Positions 1 to 12,580 of a stretch of 64,000 nt of DNA are shown here, piece by piece (within the stretch, counting starts at the first letter, position 1; every line of letters starts with the position of its first letter). The notes beneath the pieces are model-generated. The model made no database searches and had not been told where the DNA came from. It was given only the letters and a program-made list of their open reading frames with translations. The DNA lies in assembly GCA_030544235.1 (NCBI GenBank), contig CM060470.1, positions 26,005,098 through 26,069,097 of the forward strand, in the 5' to 3' direction. A program made the position numbers and the translations under genes. Origin of the DNA: Lepturacanthus savala (lineage: Eukaryota > Chordata > Actinopteri > Scombriformes > Trichiuridae).

Positions 1-1080
1 ATTTTCAACCATATGGATCAGACTTATGGAAACCTATAAAACTACAAGTAATTAAAAATGTTATTCTTTTTTCTTAGTTGCCAGGATCAAATATTGCAGG
101 AAAAGCAAACTGAACCCGGTCGCTTGGCAGTGAAGGCTGTGTCCTTTCAATATGATCATTTTGTGATGGCAGTAATTAACAGAAACGTTTCCTTTTTCTC
201 TATCGATGGAATTGATCCGCATCTGCAGCAGCATTTACTTCTCCTACAAAATGCATTTTGCTTGTTTTTTTTTAAGCAAATTGATTGACCCCGTCCATTT
301 ATTTGAAATCAGGTATCGGAAGAATTGCTTTGTCCTCTTCAACAAAGGCCCGACACTACTGCAGCATTTGTGTCTGCTTCCTCCAGCTGAACACTTTTTG
401 GTTTTAGATTTGGTAGCAGGAAGCACAGAGGAGATGAGGTCATGTCCTTCATGACATTTAGTCATGTTGCTGGTGTTTTCAAGATTGATTCTGATGTTTT
501 TTTTAGAATAAACCTTAAAATGTGACAATTTTTAAAACAACACATGAATTAAAATAAAATTGATTCAGTATTCTGCAGTAGAATTATAATTATTATTTTT
601 TTATTTTGCTGGACTCAGTATTTAGTCTCTCCTCATCCTTTCATTGAGTGATGGACAGTCCCGGGTCAATCTGCTGCTACACCCCTACCACGAAACTTCC
701 ATCTCCCTTAAAACTTATTCTTCCCTTTCTCGTGCCCCCCACCCCAGCCTCCCTAAAAAAGGTCTCTGTGGAGTGCCTGGTTTTTGTGTGGTCCCAGCAC
801 TGTCCCGTTTTTATCACTCCTCTGACGGGGCTACCCTGGTCCCCCTCGCACCTGCGCCGCTCCCAGGTCCCTACAGGAATGCGCTGGGGCTTGTAATCGC
901 CTTTGTGGGGGCCATTGAGTTGTACGGCTGACTGAAACTTCCCAACCTCACAGCGCGCTGGACGCTGAATGGGGCTCAGCGTGGGGCGGCTCTCCAAACC
1001 ACCGCCGCTGCCAAATTCCTACAGTGGCGCTCCACAATCACTCCCACACAGGCCCGATATACCGCCAGGCAGGAGGGACG
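1..1080. other. 3' flank of sox1, no gene
   Basis: Far 3' flank of sox1. About 70-240 is unique, mixed-composition sequence with a TAATTA core at 173-178 and could be a conserved noncoding element. About 480-640 is AT-rich. About 640-1080 is pyrimidine-rich unique sequence. Short open frames occur (for example 644-931), but they overlap in several frames on both strands and have no recognisable domain. Confidence 0.4.
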
Positions 1081-1082
1081 CT

Positions 1083-1100
1083 TGTGTGTGTGCATGTGTG

Positions 1101-1144
<44 letters not shown>

Positions 1145-1178
1145 TGTGTGTGTGTGTGAGTGAGTGAGTGCGTGCATG

Positions 1179-1224
<46 letters not shown>
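1083..1224. repeat. (TG)n compound microsatellite
   Basis: About 140 bp of TG dinucleotides interrupted by CATG, GAGTGAG and GTGCGTGCATGCATG units. It produces long spurious open frames of Cys-Val or Thr-His on either strand. Confidence 0.95.
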
Positions 1225-1225
<1 letters not shown>

Positions 1226-2560
1226 CGGCAGAGAGAGATGCAAAGTCTACATTTAACTTCGCTTTTAGCTATATATAGACATGCCTTTCTGACTTTTTGA
1301 ATTGTTCATGTGAAGCTGTGATTTTGGAAACAATGAGACAACGTTTTTTTTTATATATATATATATCTCACCTCTTCGTAATAGGTTCCAGTGCAGAGGC
1401 TATTCCGACAACGAAGAAATCTGAAAAAAAAAATAGAAAATGAAAAAAATGGTTTGGTAAATGCATGCGGACAAAGTTTGAAAATAAAGCAATTTTTCAT
1501 AACTTTCAGTATATTTGTGCTGCGTTTCGGTGCATTAGGTCTGTGTGCGTGGTAGCTGTGGGTAGATAGAGCAGCGCTGCAGGATTAAGAGGCAGCAAGA
1601 TTGTTAAACATGTCAACGTGTAATTGCACGATAAGGCCCTTCCGAGGAATTCATTGGCCCAGTTGCTTTCTCTATTCCGCGCTAATCTCGCCCGGCACAT
1701 TCGCTCTGTGCAATCTGTCTCCATAATCTTCTGTGACAGAGCGGGCGACGAGAGCAGGCTGCTTGGTAATTTTTTTAGGAAAGGGGGGGAGACGCGGAGA
1801 AAATATGCAGAGGCGTGATAAAGTGACGCTAATTATCCCCATTTAGGACAGCGAGTGCAAGGGATCGGGGCTTTACGAGCAACCGAGTGTGCGCTGGAGC
1901 TGATGGCCTCCTAGCATGGAATATATCGGTGGCTACAAGATAAGAGTACCGCACGGTGGAGAGATTTATTGGCCGGTCAGCTAAACACTCACGCGTACAG
2001 GGGCGCACAGGGGCGCGCGCGCACACACGCACGCACGCACACATCACTGCTGCCTGCATATGTTGCACCCTACACTTACCCCTCTTCCACCTCAAGGTGT
2101 AATTTATTCGGGTTAAATTTGCCAGAACGCTCCTCTTTTAGCCCGGCGATGCGCCGTGACGCGCTCCGCCTCTCCGGGCTTTCAGTGTTAATCCGCATCT
2201 CTTCACATCAACAGATAAGATAGAAACAGATGCAAACACACGAGGAGGACACACTGCGCGCCGCAGCACGGAGACATGTCTCCACAATGGACTTTCTCCT
2301 TTTTTTAAGGTTTAGGGACGTGAACTAATTTCCAGACATTGTTCCCTTGATTTTTTTTTATTTCCCAATAGATTAATGCGCAGCCAGACACCACGCGCTT
2401 TACTGTGAGGCCTAACAGGTTTAATTGACATACCACGCACGTCTTCATCAGGGTGAAATAGGCCCTTTAACTACTGTATGTATTTGAGATTAATTGATAT
2501 TTTAAAATGACTAAGTAGGCATTCCCTCATTTGCATGTGTATTAGTCTGTATCTACGCAT
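1225..2560. other. 3' flank with a motif-rich unique block
   Basis: No gene. A short TA run lies at 1351-1367. About 1500-1770 is non-repetitive and evenly composed, containing TAATTG at 1621, a CATTGG core near 1652 and TCCATAATCT near 1720, which is the texture of a conserved noncoding element. A short GC/AC purine-pyrimidine alternation lies at 2014-2042. The remainder shows nothing distinctive. Confidence 0.35.
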
Positions 2561-2569
2561 GAGGCCTAC

Positions 2570-2710
2570 AAGCAATAAAAAAACATGTAAATGTCAAAAC
2601 CAGCTGTGGAGCTGTCAGAAAATGACGTCACTTTGAATAATTATTCATGATTTACAAAGAATTAATAATCTGAATGACGTCTTTTTTTCCTTGTTTGTCT
2701 AATCCTTAAT
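2570..2710. promoter_or_regulatory. candidate enhancer block with CRE, E-box and SOX-like sites
   Basis: Unique sequence with a CAGCTG E-box at 2601-2606, a perfect cAMP-response palindrome TGACGTCA at 2623-2630, an adjacent CTTTGAA, ACAAAG at 2654-2659 and several ATTAAT/AATAAT cores. Motif density is seen directly. Enhancer function is an inference, untested here for conservation. Confidence 0.3.
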
Positions 2711-4569
<1,859 letters not shown>

Positions 4570-5202
4570 AGCAACATCTTGTGAAATTTATTCAATTCTT
4601 CTTCATTGCAATATCAGGGCTTTTCACTTGCAGAAAAGCACTTAAATTACAACAGCGGGTTGCCCATCATCCTTTGAAATATTAAAATTATTCACAATTT
4701 ACAATAATTAGAGTGTTACAATAAAAAGAGATGATTTCAATTAAGACACAGGCTTCTGCAAATGAACACAAACGTTTAAAGAATGCGGCTTTTTCCCCAA
4801 AAATCTTTTAAAGCACTTTCTTATGATTATGACACGTTATCTCATTTCAATAACTTACAAGAACCCCCAAATTATGAGACAATTGAACCAAATACCCCCC
4901 CCCCAACCACCCCCCACCCCCATATGAACCTGGCCCTCAACTAAGACTGTGAAGAATGGACAAAAAAAAGAAAAGATAATAGCACAATAACCAATTATCT
5001 CAGCATCATATTCGTTATATAAATTCCACTGGTGGCTATTCCAAAAAAAAGCCGAAATGATGAATATGTTATTTACCCTTCATTTACAATATCATAAACA
5101 TTCTGTACAAAAAATGCAGGTAGTTCTCGGGACCGGGGTTATTTAGAAAAGAGGTAAATATTTGGTTATGTGTTCCTTTGCAGTTTTCAATAATTCTGAG
5201 TT
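4570..5202 (-). other. probable sox1 3' UTR
   Basis: Region between the sox1 stop codon and the first good polyadenylation signal on the minus strand, AATAAA at 4587-4592. That signal is followed on the transcript by T/G-rich sequence suitable as a downstream element. It implies a 3' UTR of about 630 nt. The sequence is AT-rich with several ATTTA pentamers, which can act as instability elements in short-lived regulatory mRNAs. A C-rich tract (about 4893-4920 on the plus strand) lies inside it. The end point is inferred. Confidence 0.5.
4587..4592 (-). terminator. candidate polyadenylation signal of sox1
   Basis: AATAAA on the minus strand (TTTATT on the plus strand), about 610 nt past the stop codon. 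It is the first canonical hexamer I find downstream of the CDS. Further downstream signals could also be used. Confidence 0.45.
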
Positions 5203-6237
5203 CTAAATGTGTGTTAGAGGGACCGTCCCGTTCACTCCCGCCGTGGCGCTCTGGTAATGTTGCGGCAAGGCGTGGAGTCTACTTTGCATTGACGGGTCCA
5301 CCGGCTCTCCGGTCGGTAAATACATGCTTATCATCTCTCTCAAGTCTCCGGGGCAAGGACCCCGTGAGTGTGTGCTGCTGACGGGGGGGCTTACGCTCGG
5401 CTCCGACTTCACCAGCGACCCTAAAGTCCCCATGGCAGCGGAGGAGGAGACGCCGGAGCCCTGGTGCTGCGTGTAGGTGATCCCGCCGTAGCCGGACGGA
5501 GAAGCGTTCATGTAGCTCTGAGAGTTCGAGATGGGGCTGTACTGCAGCGCTGTCATGTCGTAGCGGTGCATGGGCTGCGGGTTGTGTGAGTGGTGGTGGT
5601 GTGAGTGGTGGTGGTGGTGCGCCCCGCTCCCCGGGTGCTGGCTGTAGGCGAGCTGAGCCTCCTGCATCATCGCAGCGGCCGCCGCGGCTGCAGCCACCTG
5701 GCCCGAGTACGCACCGTTCGCCCAGCCGTTCATGTGCGCGTAGCCGGAGCTGGCGGAGCCGCCGTGACCCCCGGGGCTCTCTAACCTCTGCCCGACCCCG
5801 GAAGAACTCATGCCGACCCCTAAACCAACTCCACCGCCCCCGCTGGGCCCGGAAAGCAGTCCACCAGCCAGGGAATATTTGTCCTTTTTCAACAGCGTCT
5901 TGGTCTTCCGTCTCGGCCGGTACTTGTAATCCGGATGCTCCTTCATGTGCATGGCGCGCAACCGCTTCGCCTCGTCGATGAAAGGACGCTTTTCAGCCTC
6001 GGACATCACCTTCCACTCGGCGCCCAACCGCTTGCTGATCTCGGAGTTGTGCATCTTGGGGTTCTCTTGTGCCATCTTCCTCCGCTGCCCACGGGACCAC
6101 ACCATGAACGCGTTCATCGGTCTCTTCACCCGCTCCTGATTCGCTTTGGACCCGCTGTTCGGCCCCGTTTGCCCCGTGGTCGTGTTCGTTTGGGGGCCGG
6201 GGGAATGCAGGTCGGTTTCCATCATCATGCTATACAT
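5203..6237 (-). CDS. sox1: SOX1, SoxB1-group HMG-box transcription factor
   Basis: Intact single-exon gene of 344 residues plus a TAG stop. SOX1 is a nuclear DNA-binding activator that, with SOX2 and SOX3, keeps neural progenitors undifferentiated and acts in lens development. The N-terminus MYSMMMETDLHSPG is diagnostic of SOX1 rather than SOX2 or SOX3. The HMG box spans about residues 37-105 (VKRPMNAFMVW at 37-47, with the Phe44-Met45 minor-groove wedge) and is followed by a basic segment RPRRKTKTLLKKDKYS (107-122) carrying nuclear-localisation residues. Next come a Gly/Ser-rich linker, an eight-Ala run (182-189), a His-rich stretch (207-218), the SoxB motifs QPMHRYDMTALQYSPI and YMNASPSGYGG, a SUMO consensus VKSE (276-279), the DLREMISMYLP motif (298-307) and the C-terminal NGTVPLTHI. 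The length is close to other fish Sox1 proteins. The ATG at 6237 gives the canonical N-terminus. Paralogue a or b is unresolved. The CDS is GC-rich within AT-rich surroundings. Confidence 0.98.
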   Translation of the reverse strand: MYSMMMETDLHSPGPQTNTTTGQTGPNSGSKANQERVKRPMNAFMVWSRGQRRKMAQENPKMHNSEISKRLGAEWKVMSEAEKRPFIDEAKRLRAMHMKEHPDYKYRPRRKTKTLLKKDKYSLAGGLLSGPSGGGGVGLGVGMSSSGVGQRLESPGGHGGSASSGYAHMNGWANGAYSGQVAAAAAAAAMMQEAQLAYSQHPGSGAHHHHHSHHHHSHNPQPMHRYDMTALQYSPISNSQSYMNASPSGYGGITYTQHQGSGVSSSAAMGTLGSLVKSEPSVSPPVSSTHSRGPCPGDLREMISMYLPTGEPVDPSMQSRLHALPQHYQSATAGVNGTVPLTHI

Positions 6238-6640
6238 TCACCTGGTTTTAAACTTCGCCACCAACAGAGAAAAAAATATTTCTATCTGATGATAAGGTCA
6301 GGCGCGCGCAAGATCGATTGCGCACGGGATGACTGGGTTGCAAAATTAATTTTCTAACGCCAAATAAATCAAATAGGAGATCAAAATTATTCCCAAAATG
6401 GTTATAAAATGTTCTCCAACCAGTATTTCACGCTGGCGCCTAGATTGGTTCACATCCACTGTGATAGAATGCGCATTTGAGCCACTTTCCCTGTCGGAGT
6501 TGAGAAGTTGCAAAGCGGCGGCCATATGATGCGCACTGACAGCGGTTAAATGAGCCACAAGCGGCCAATGAGACTCTAGCAGCAGAATGATTTGCATGGC
6601 GTTTGGTCAGGTGACTAGAGGACCCATAGAGGAAGAACAC
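6238..6640 (-). promoter_or_regulatory. sox1 5' UTR and proximal promoter
   Basis: Sequence immediately upstream of the sox1 start. On the minus strand there is a CCAAT box (ATTGG at 6444-6448 on the plus strand) and, about 36-40 bp nearer the gene, a weak TATA-like TTTTATAA (about 6402-6409). A TSS near 6370 and a 5' UTR of about 130 nt would fit this arrangement. A second CCAAT in the opposite orientation lies at 6565-6569 and a perfect octamer ATTTGCAT at 6590-6597. CCAAT boxes read by NF-Y are known in vertebrate SOX1 promoters and POU factors regulate SoxB1 genes. The assignment here is by motif only. Confidence 0.5.
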
Positions 6641-7379
6641 ACCGGAGGAGGAGGAGGCAGGAAGGAGGGTCAATCCCACAAATAGCTACGAGGCATTTGA
6701 AATCTCCAAACACGCTATCAGAGACTTCAACTAAACAAAAGTAACTAAGATTTGGCGGCACTGATGTTGCGGCCAAAAGGTGCGTGATGTCTATGATTAC
6801 GATTAGACAAACACATCATTTTAAAAACAGCTAAAACACAACAGAAATATCCCACACCTTAGAGTTCTATGCTGTTTAATACGAGGCGGAAAGTTTGTGT
6901 GAAATCTATTTTTAACCTATACTTTCTCCATTAATTTGTGAATGTTCTGAATATCTTTACCGTCTTATTCTTAAATCGCCCTTTCTCCGCTCTTCCTCTA
7001 TATGTCGTTAATAAGTATATGCGCAGTATATGTAATAACGACGTCGGAGCAACAAAAAATACACAAATTCAGGATAGGATATGAAGTGAAAGAGGCTAGA
7101 TTTGGTCTAAGAGGAGATGGATGGTTGGATGGCGTGTAATAACGTGAAATTGCCGGGGCAAAGCGGCGTTATCGCCGTCTGCTGGTGGCGGTGAAACGCG
7201 TCCTGGCCGCGGAGATGGATGAAAAAGGTCACATGTGAACTGCTCTGCTGTTGTCATATTTAGAGGACTTTTACACATCTTATGTCCCCTGTTAAATATC
7301 CGTTCAAGTTAGCAGGAAGGTGTGTGCGTATGTGCGTGTGTGTGTATGTATGTGGGGTGTGTGTGGGGTGGTGGGGGGT
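6641..7379. other. upstream flank, mostly featureless
   Basis: Unique sequence upstream of the promoter. GA-rich around 6640-6670 (GGAGGAGGAGGAGG). About 7320-7380 is GT-rich with three or more G runs (GGGG, GGGG, GGGGGG) that could form a G-quadruplex on the plus strand. No gene seen. Confidence 0.4.
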
Positions 7380-7384
7380 TACGT

Positions 7385-7740
7385 GTCTTCGGGTCCGCGC
7401 ATATATAATCCAGATTTCACAGCTGACCACCTCTGAAAAGCCCCAATCAACCCCTAATTGAAAGGGTAAAACGAAATACCACTTCCCACGGCGAGACTAA
7501 CGATTTAATCATTCTGTCGTTCTTGTGCTGTTTTTTTTTTATTTTATTGTAATTAGAGCTTAGCTTGATGTGGCTCTGTGTTTATGGCCTGAGGGAGCGG
7601 GATCACTCGGACGGATCCATGCGTCTTTGGTAATAGGGTTAACGGGATGTCACAATGGTCAGTTAAACGATTCCACCGAGGCCAGACCGCGCGGCTTAAG
7701 GAATATCACATTATGATGAGGATGAGGAGGATGAAGGCGA
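7385..7740. promoter_or_regulatory. candidate upstream enhancer with SOX site
   Basis: Unique block about 1.2-1.5 kb upstream of the sox1 start. It holds a homeodomain site TAATTAG at 7550-7556, a perfect SOX site ACAATGG at 7652-7658 (possible autoregulation), ATTAATC-like cores and CpG-containing segments. Function is inferred from position and motifs only. Confidence 0.33.
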
Positions 7741-7759
7741 CAACCCGGAGAACCGGTGA

Positions 7760-8126
7760 AGCTGCCACAGCAGCACGCAAATAAACAAAACATAGAAAAC
7801 ACAGGTTTATATTATACTGCACTCTTCTTATACATATTAAAATAACCCATAATGTAATATCAAAATTAATATAAAACTTGCAAATTAATTTTAAACTGTT
7901 GTTATTTAAAAGTTAAACAAAATGACCAAATATTTTACTTTTTTACGAGCAAATATAAGCTGTATTTTTACACAGATTTTGTGCATAATTTAATTTGAAT
8001 AGATTCACCTCAATCTAAATGAATTTAAACATACGTCACAATGTGATTGTTTAATTACAAGTAAATTAATTAATTAACATAAAAAGTTCCGTGAAGATAA
8101 ATCTATGAATTAATCAGAAATAATGG
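7760..8126. other. AT-rich spacer
   Basis: Strongly AT-rich, low-complexity DNA with scattered TTAATT cores. I see no gene or structured element. Confidence 0.5.
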
Positions 8127-8152
8127 TATTATTATTATTATTATTATTATTA
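8127..8152. repeat. (ATT)n trinucleotide repeat
   Basis: About 26 bp of ATT units. It generates a spurious poly-Leu/Val run in one frame. Confidence 0.9.
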
Positions 8153-8415
8153 GTTCTTGTCATTGTGGAGTGCTTGTTCAGCATTGTGCAGAAGGGATTA
8201 GCCTTTACAGTGACACTGGGACCCTGGTGGCCCCGTGTTTACTCTCTCTGTCATCCCCCATCAGTCACTCCTCTTTTTAACAAACCTCTTTTCAAACCTC
8301 CTCGCTCCTTTGTGCGGCCTCTGAGACAGGATGTGTGCGCTGCGATGACGGTGCGCGACGTGGGGACAAAGCTGTTACAGCCCGCTGGGCTCGCTCTCCA
8401 CCACAAGGTTATTAA
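8153..8415. promoter_or_regulatory. candidate enhancer with OTX-like and SOX-like sites
   Basis: Non-repetitive, moderately GC-rich block about 2 kb upstream of sox1. It has a bicoid/OTX-type GGGATTA at 8194-8200, CATTGTG cores at 8161 and 8182, a CTTTGT near 8308 and GGACAAAG at 8364-8371. The texture fits a neural enhancer. Conservation cannot be judged here. Confidence 0.33.
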
Positions 8416-10045
8416 TTTAAAAAAAACAAGGAAAGAATAATTTGTTGATAAATGGATACAGATTATGCGTTTTAGTCCATGCGCTTAGCAGCCTCGCCCA
8501 TAAATGTAAAGCAAACGAAAAAAACAGGGGACAAAACAACAAAAAAGATCTTTTGGCCTTTTAATATTTGTCCCTAAAATGGACTTTTCAAGTGGTGTTG
8601 TCTTTGGGGAGGAAAAAAAAAAGTTGTGGTCACCTGCTGATCAGCGGTACACCGGGGTTCGCACGGGTTAATGATTTAAGCGTTACGCAGAGAAAGCGCC
8701 TGTTTTGCGCTTCAGTTTACACACGCGCGCGCACACACACACACTGACGCACACACATATTTCCCCCCGCCCGCTGAAAAGTCCAAAAACTCTGAGAAGA
8801 AACATGTAACCTAAATATTGGCAGACGCCAAACACGCGTAAAACAGTTGATACACAAGTCATCATTCTGGAGCACACAGCGTTTTTTTTCTTTTCTGTAA
8901 TTCAGCCAAAAAATAAAAGTGGCATATGTGAGAACAGTCACTGCGGAATGGACCTGGGGGAAGCTGATATTATCACTTTGGAAAATCAACTTTGCCGGAG
9001 AGAGCGCGAGCAACTGGTAGCAGCAGAGGCTACGGCAACGCGCGCTCGGTGCCGCTCACTTGTCCCAAAATCTGACAGTCAGCGCGCAGCTACAAACACA
9101 CAGATTCCCTGCGCGGAATTGAACACAGCAGACGCTCCAACATAAAGGTCGCTAACACACACACTTACTTGTTTCAGAATGCGCAGTCACTGAGCCCAGG
9201 AAGCATGCACGTTTGATCATTTTAAGCAGCAATTACAGACGGATTTTACGCACAACAAATAGATTAACTGCTCCTACAATATTTATTTATATAGGCTGTA
9301 AATACAAGGACCTTTCTTGTCATATGCAAACTTACGCATGTTTCCCCTCGTTCCCTCCACTCCAGACCAAGTGGGCAGATTTCTCCCTCCATATCCTAAA
9401 GCCGTCCTAAACCCTTCAAAGCTTCATGTAAGACCGCTACTCCCACTACAATCTGGCCGCTAGAGTGCCAAGGCCATCCATGCCCGGTGCCCAAACCCAA
9501 CACTCAACACACACTGAGGGGCAGAGACAAGAAGAAATGACTTCTTTTTCTTTTTACCCTCTAAAAAAAGGAAAAAAAGACAATTCCAAGTTATTGTTTC
9601 TCTCTGCGAAAAGGGGGCATGCTTCTAACATAATGAAGCGTCTTTTGTGTAGGACAGAACAATACAAAACAAGTATTCTAATAAATAGCCACTTTTTTTG
9701 GCTCTCCAGGATGAATGGGCTGGAGCGGCGGGGTTCTGAAAGGCAGCTGTGCCGCATTTCGGGGAGGAGGGGCGAGGACTTGGCGAGGAGCCCCGCATCC
9801 CCTTTTGCCTCCTCCTGGATACCGACTCTCATTACGGATCCTGGAGCAGAAAAGGATGCAAAGAGAGGGGGGGAGGGGGAGAGGGAGGTATCGACTTTGG
9901 AGGCTGTATTTACTCAGGACTGTTTGCTATAAAATGATCCTTGAATCATCACATAGCTTCATGTGAAGTCCAAGCTATGTGATATCCAGACTTGGATTCA
10001 TTTAAGTTAACCTACAGTCCGCAAGCATGTGGTTCTGACAGCTCT

Positions 10046-10046
<1 letters not shown>
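8416..10046. other. upstream flank with CpG-containing segment, no gene
   Basis: A CA/CG alternating tract lies at 8719-8759. About 8940-9170 and 9700-9900 are GC- and CpG-richer than their surroundings, with a 155-codon open frame at 9465-9932 that lacks any domain and is probably chance. CpG-rich sequence about 3 kb upstream of sox1 could mark an alternative or noncoding transcript start, but no promoter or splice signals convinced me. Confidence 0.3.

Positions 10047-10139
<93 letters not shown>
10047..10139. repeat. (AC)n microsatellite
   Basis: Uninterrupted AC tract of about 93 bp. Confidence 0.97.
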
Positions 10140-10141
<2 letters not shown>

Positions 10142-10241
10142 ACAGCATAAGACACAGCTGGGCTCATTAAAGGTTTCTTATCCCACCTCCTCCTTAACAC
10201 AGGTTCACAGCTTTGAGACACATTGTCAGCACCTGTTTTAC

Positions 10242-10246
10242 TCACA

Positions 10247-10325
<79 letters not shown>

Positions 10326-10326
10326 A
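10242..10326. repeat. (AC)n microsatellite with one CATA interruption
   Basis: AC tract of about 85 bp, 100 bp from the preceding one. The two flank a short unique segment. Confidence 0.97.
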
Positions 10327-10399
10327 AGTACCCTCTACTCATCTTCACTGAAAATTCTGTGTTAATGATTTCACATATTCAATCTTTCCCAGTCTAACC

Positions 10400-10680
10400 C
10401 TCACTTGTCCCATTGTGTTGTGCAAACACAGCAGCTGAGGCTGCTCATGAATCCGCCTGGCCGCTGACTGGCCGCTGACTTGTTGCAGCCTCCTGTCTGT
10501 CCTCCGGTCTGCCAGAGCTGACAGACTCTCTGACTTGTTGCTGCTGTAGCTGGCAGGTGTCTCGGCCGCTACACACACCCTTCTATATACTGCAACCTGG
10601 AGCCAGGGTGACAGATTCGTGGCTCCCATGAAAGAAAATGCCCGGCCCTCTATTGTTTAGGAACAATGGATTTTTTTTTT
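10400..10680. promoter_or_regulatory. candidate enhancer with inverted SOX pair
   Basis: Unique block with an 11-bp tandem duplication (TGGCCGCTGAC, 10459-10480), CCCATTGTG near 10410 and an inverted SOX pair, ATTGTT at 10652-10657 and AACAATGG at 10662-10669, separated by 4 bp. It sits about 4.3 kb upstream of the sox1 start. The sites are seen directly; use by SOX proteins is inferred. Confidence 0.35.
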
Positions 10681-11825
10681 TGGTTATAGAAAAAGCAAGA
10701 CTATTACAAAAGTGATTATTCTAACTTCAAAGGCTTTAACAAGACAGACAGTAGGCATGTGGTTGGTTGTTTGGAATGTATAGTGAGGAAACATTCCATT
10801 AGTATGTCTGAACAAGGCGGTGTCACAATAATTCTCCACCCTGTATTTCTGTTTTAACTCAAGCAGCCAAGAATTTACTTGTGGCCGAGCTGAAAAAGAG
10901 AGAGAGCCTTTACTGCAGATAACAGCAATTTCTAAGTCGTGTCATCGCTTACAGACTTGCCACAGATTACTTTATCACTTTGCAAGATGTCTTGCATTAA
11001 GTAAGTACTTGCACATAAACCGCACAAGCAGGAGACTGACACAAAGTGGCGAGAGAGATCAGGTCAGGTTCAGGTCTAAAAGCATTGGGGAAGAGTGAGC
11101 CAAAAAGCAGGAGCACTGTTCGAGCGCTGTTCATGTGTGATGGTTTTCTCAAAAAAATAAGCCCTTGATGATGGTGAGTGGCAACGAAACACAAGTCAAG
11201 GAATTGATTATCCAAGAAAAATCTCTGTTTATTTTTAAACTCACTCTTAATTTTTTTTTTTTTTTTTTGTGGACATTACTGAAAAACCAAGTGCAACCAC
11301 TGTATCAGAATGCATGCATGTTGTTATGCTTTTGAAAATAATATAACATTATTGTCCACAAAAGTGGAAGATTAGTTTTACTCAACCACAACGCAAGATA
11401 TTATATTAAAGCATAAAAAATATATACAGTGACAGGACACTATCAGAAAATAAAACCACAGAAGCAACAAGTCCAAATGAAGGGAAACAGTATTAAGATG
11501 TGGAAACATAAATTGAAATACTGCAGAGCATGATTTAATATTATGTACATGATTGATAAATTGTATGTTATTGGAGATTCAAACTTCTAACTATTTACTT
11601 AATATATGGGACTTATATCAGAATGCATTAAGTCTTTACACATTTTAGAGCAGGATGAATTGATTTGGGAAATCTATAAATAATTAGTTTTTGTTGACTC
11701 CATGTGCTGTGTTTTCATCTTTTGCTGGACAATGTACAAGGAGACCATATAAGACCTTGATAGAGTTGCATGTCAGAGACAGGATGACTTGAAAAAGTGA
11801 GAAAGAGAGTAAGGGAGTGAGAGTA

Positions 11826-11834
<9 letters not shown>
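10681..11834. other. AT-rich flank, no gene
   Basis: A T homopolymer run lies near 11250-11268. The rest is AT-rich unique DNA without recognisable features. Confidence 0.45.

Positions 11835-11870
<36 letters not shown>
11835..11870. repeat. (GA)n microsatellite
   Basis: About 36 bp of GA units, preceded by GATA units. Confidence 0.93.
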
Positions 11871-11875
<5 letters not shown>

Positions 11876-11879
11876 GAGA

Positions 11880-12060
11880 CCAGGGAGGCCAATGTCAATC
11901 CTCCCGGCAAACAGCAGTGGATAATCATGGGCTTTAGGAAAACACTGTGTCCATAATGCTATTACCCAGGATTACCTACTCCAGCAGAGAAGGCGAGACT
12001 CTCTTCACAATGTGCTACAGACCTTTCAGATAATCATCTTATCACAGATGACAAACCCAG
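11880..12060. promoter_or_regulatory. candidate conserved noncoding block
   Basis: Unique sequence with GATAATC and GGATTACC cores, CCATAATGCTATTACC, and a further GATAATCATCTTATCA segment. Homeodomain/OTX-like motif content is high and no repeat is present. The call rests on texture only. Confidence 0.28.
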
Positions 12061-12224
12061 AAGAAACATCCCATTATTCAAGCATTTTTGGATGAAGTCT
12101 TACAGTATTGTAAGCCTAAATTATTTGAGTGGAAAAATATCAGATTTTGAAATTAGCACACCAGTCGCTCACCCACCTCCCTCTCCCGTTCTCTCTCTCA
12201 CATTCTCTTTTTCTCCCGGGGTGC

Positions 12225-12580
12225 TTTATCCTTTTCCCGCAGGACAATTACAGACAAGATTTTACACATTGTTCAGCTTATCAATTAGCCATAACACCTA
12301 ACCCTCTGATTGGTCTGTAGTGAATGTAATGGTTTTAACAGTCAGGAGTTGCAACTCTTAGAGGTGCTGTGCTAATGGTGTCGCCACGGCAATAGAGTCA
12401 CAGTAACAGCTCTGCAGGAAGGAGGAGGAGGGGTGGTGGTGGATGGGTGATGGTGGTGGTGGTGGTGGGGGGATAAGTCAGCTCTCCCTAACACATCTCT
12501 AATTAGAGCTCACAGTCTGTCATTACTGATGTAATAGGGTGTAACACTAATGGCTATCAGGCAAGCCCCCACAAACAACA
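12225..12580. promoter_or_regulatory. candidate enhancer, homeodomain and SOX motifs
   Basis: Contains CATTGTT at 12267-12273, CAATTAG at about 12282-12288, CTGATTGG near 12307, and a perfect 12-bp palindrome CTCTAATTAGAG (12497-12508) centred on a homeodomain core, followed by TCATTACTGATGTAATAG. A G-rich (GGT/GGTGG) insertion at about 12421-12475 splits the block and could form a G-quadruplex. Confidence 0.35.

Noticed and set aside
5586..5981. 131-codon plus-strand open frame, with others at 5178-5381, 5935-6357 and 5945-6139
   Set aside because: Antisense shadows of the GC-rich sox1 CDS. They follow sox1 codon structure and have no domain of their own.
9465..9932. 155-codon open frame
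   Set aside because: No recognisable domain, low-complexity Gly/Arg/Glu end, overlapping frames also open on both strands.
10012..10397. Cys-Val and Thr-His frames around 10.0-10.4 kb, likewise at 19.1-19.5 kb and 60.6-61.0 kb
   Set aside because: Simple-repeat translations.
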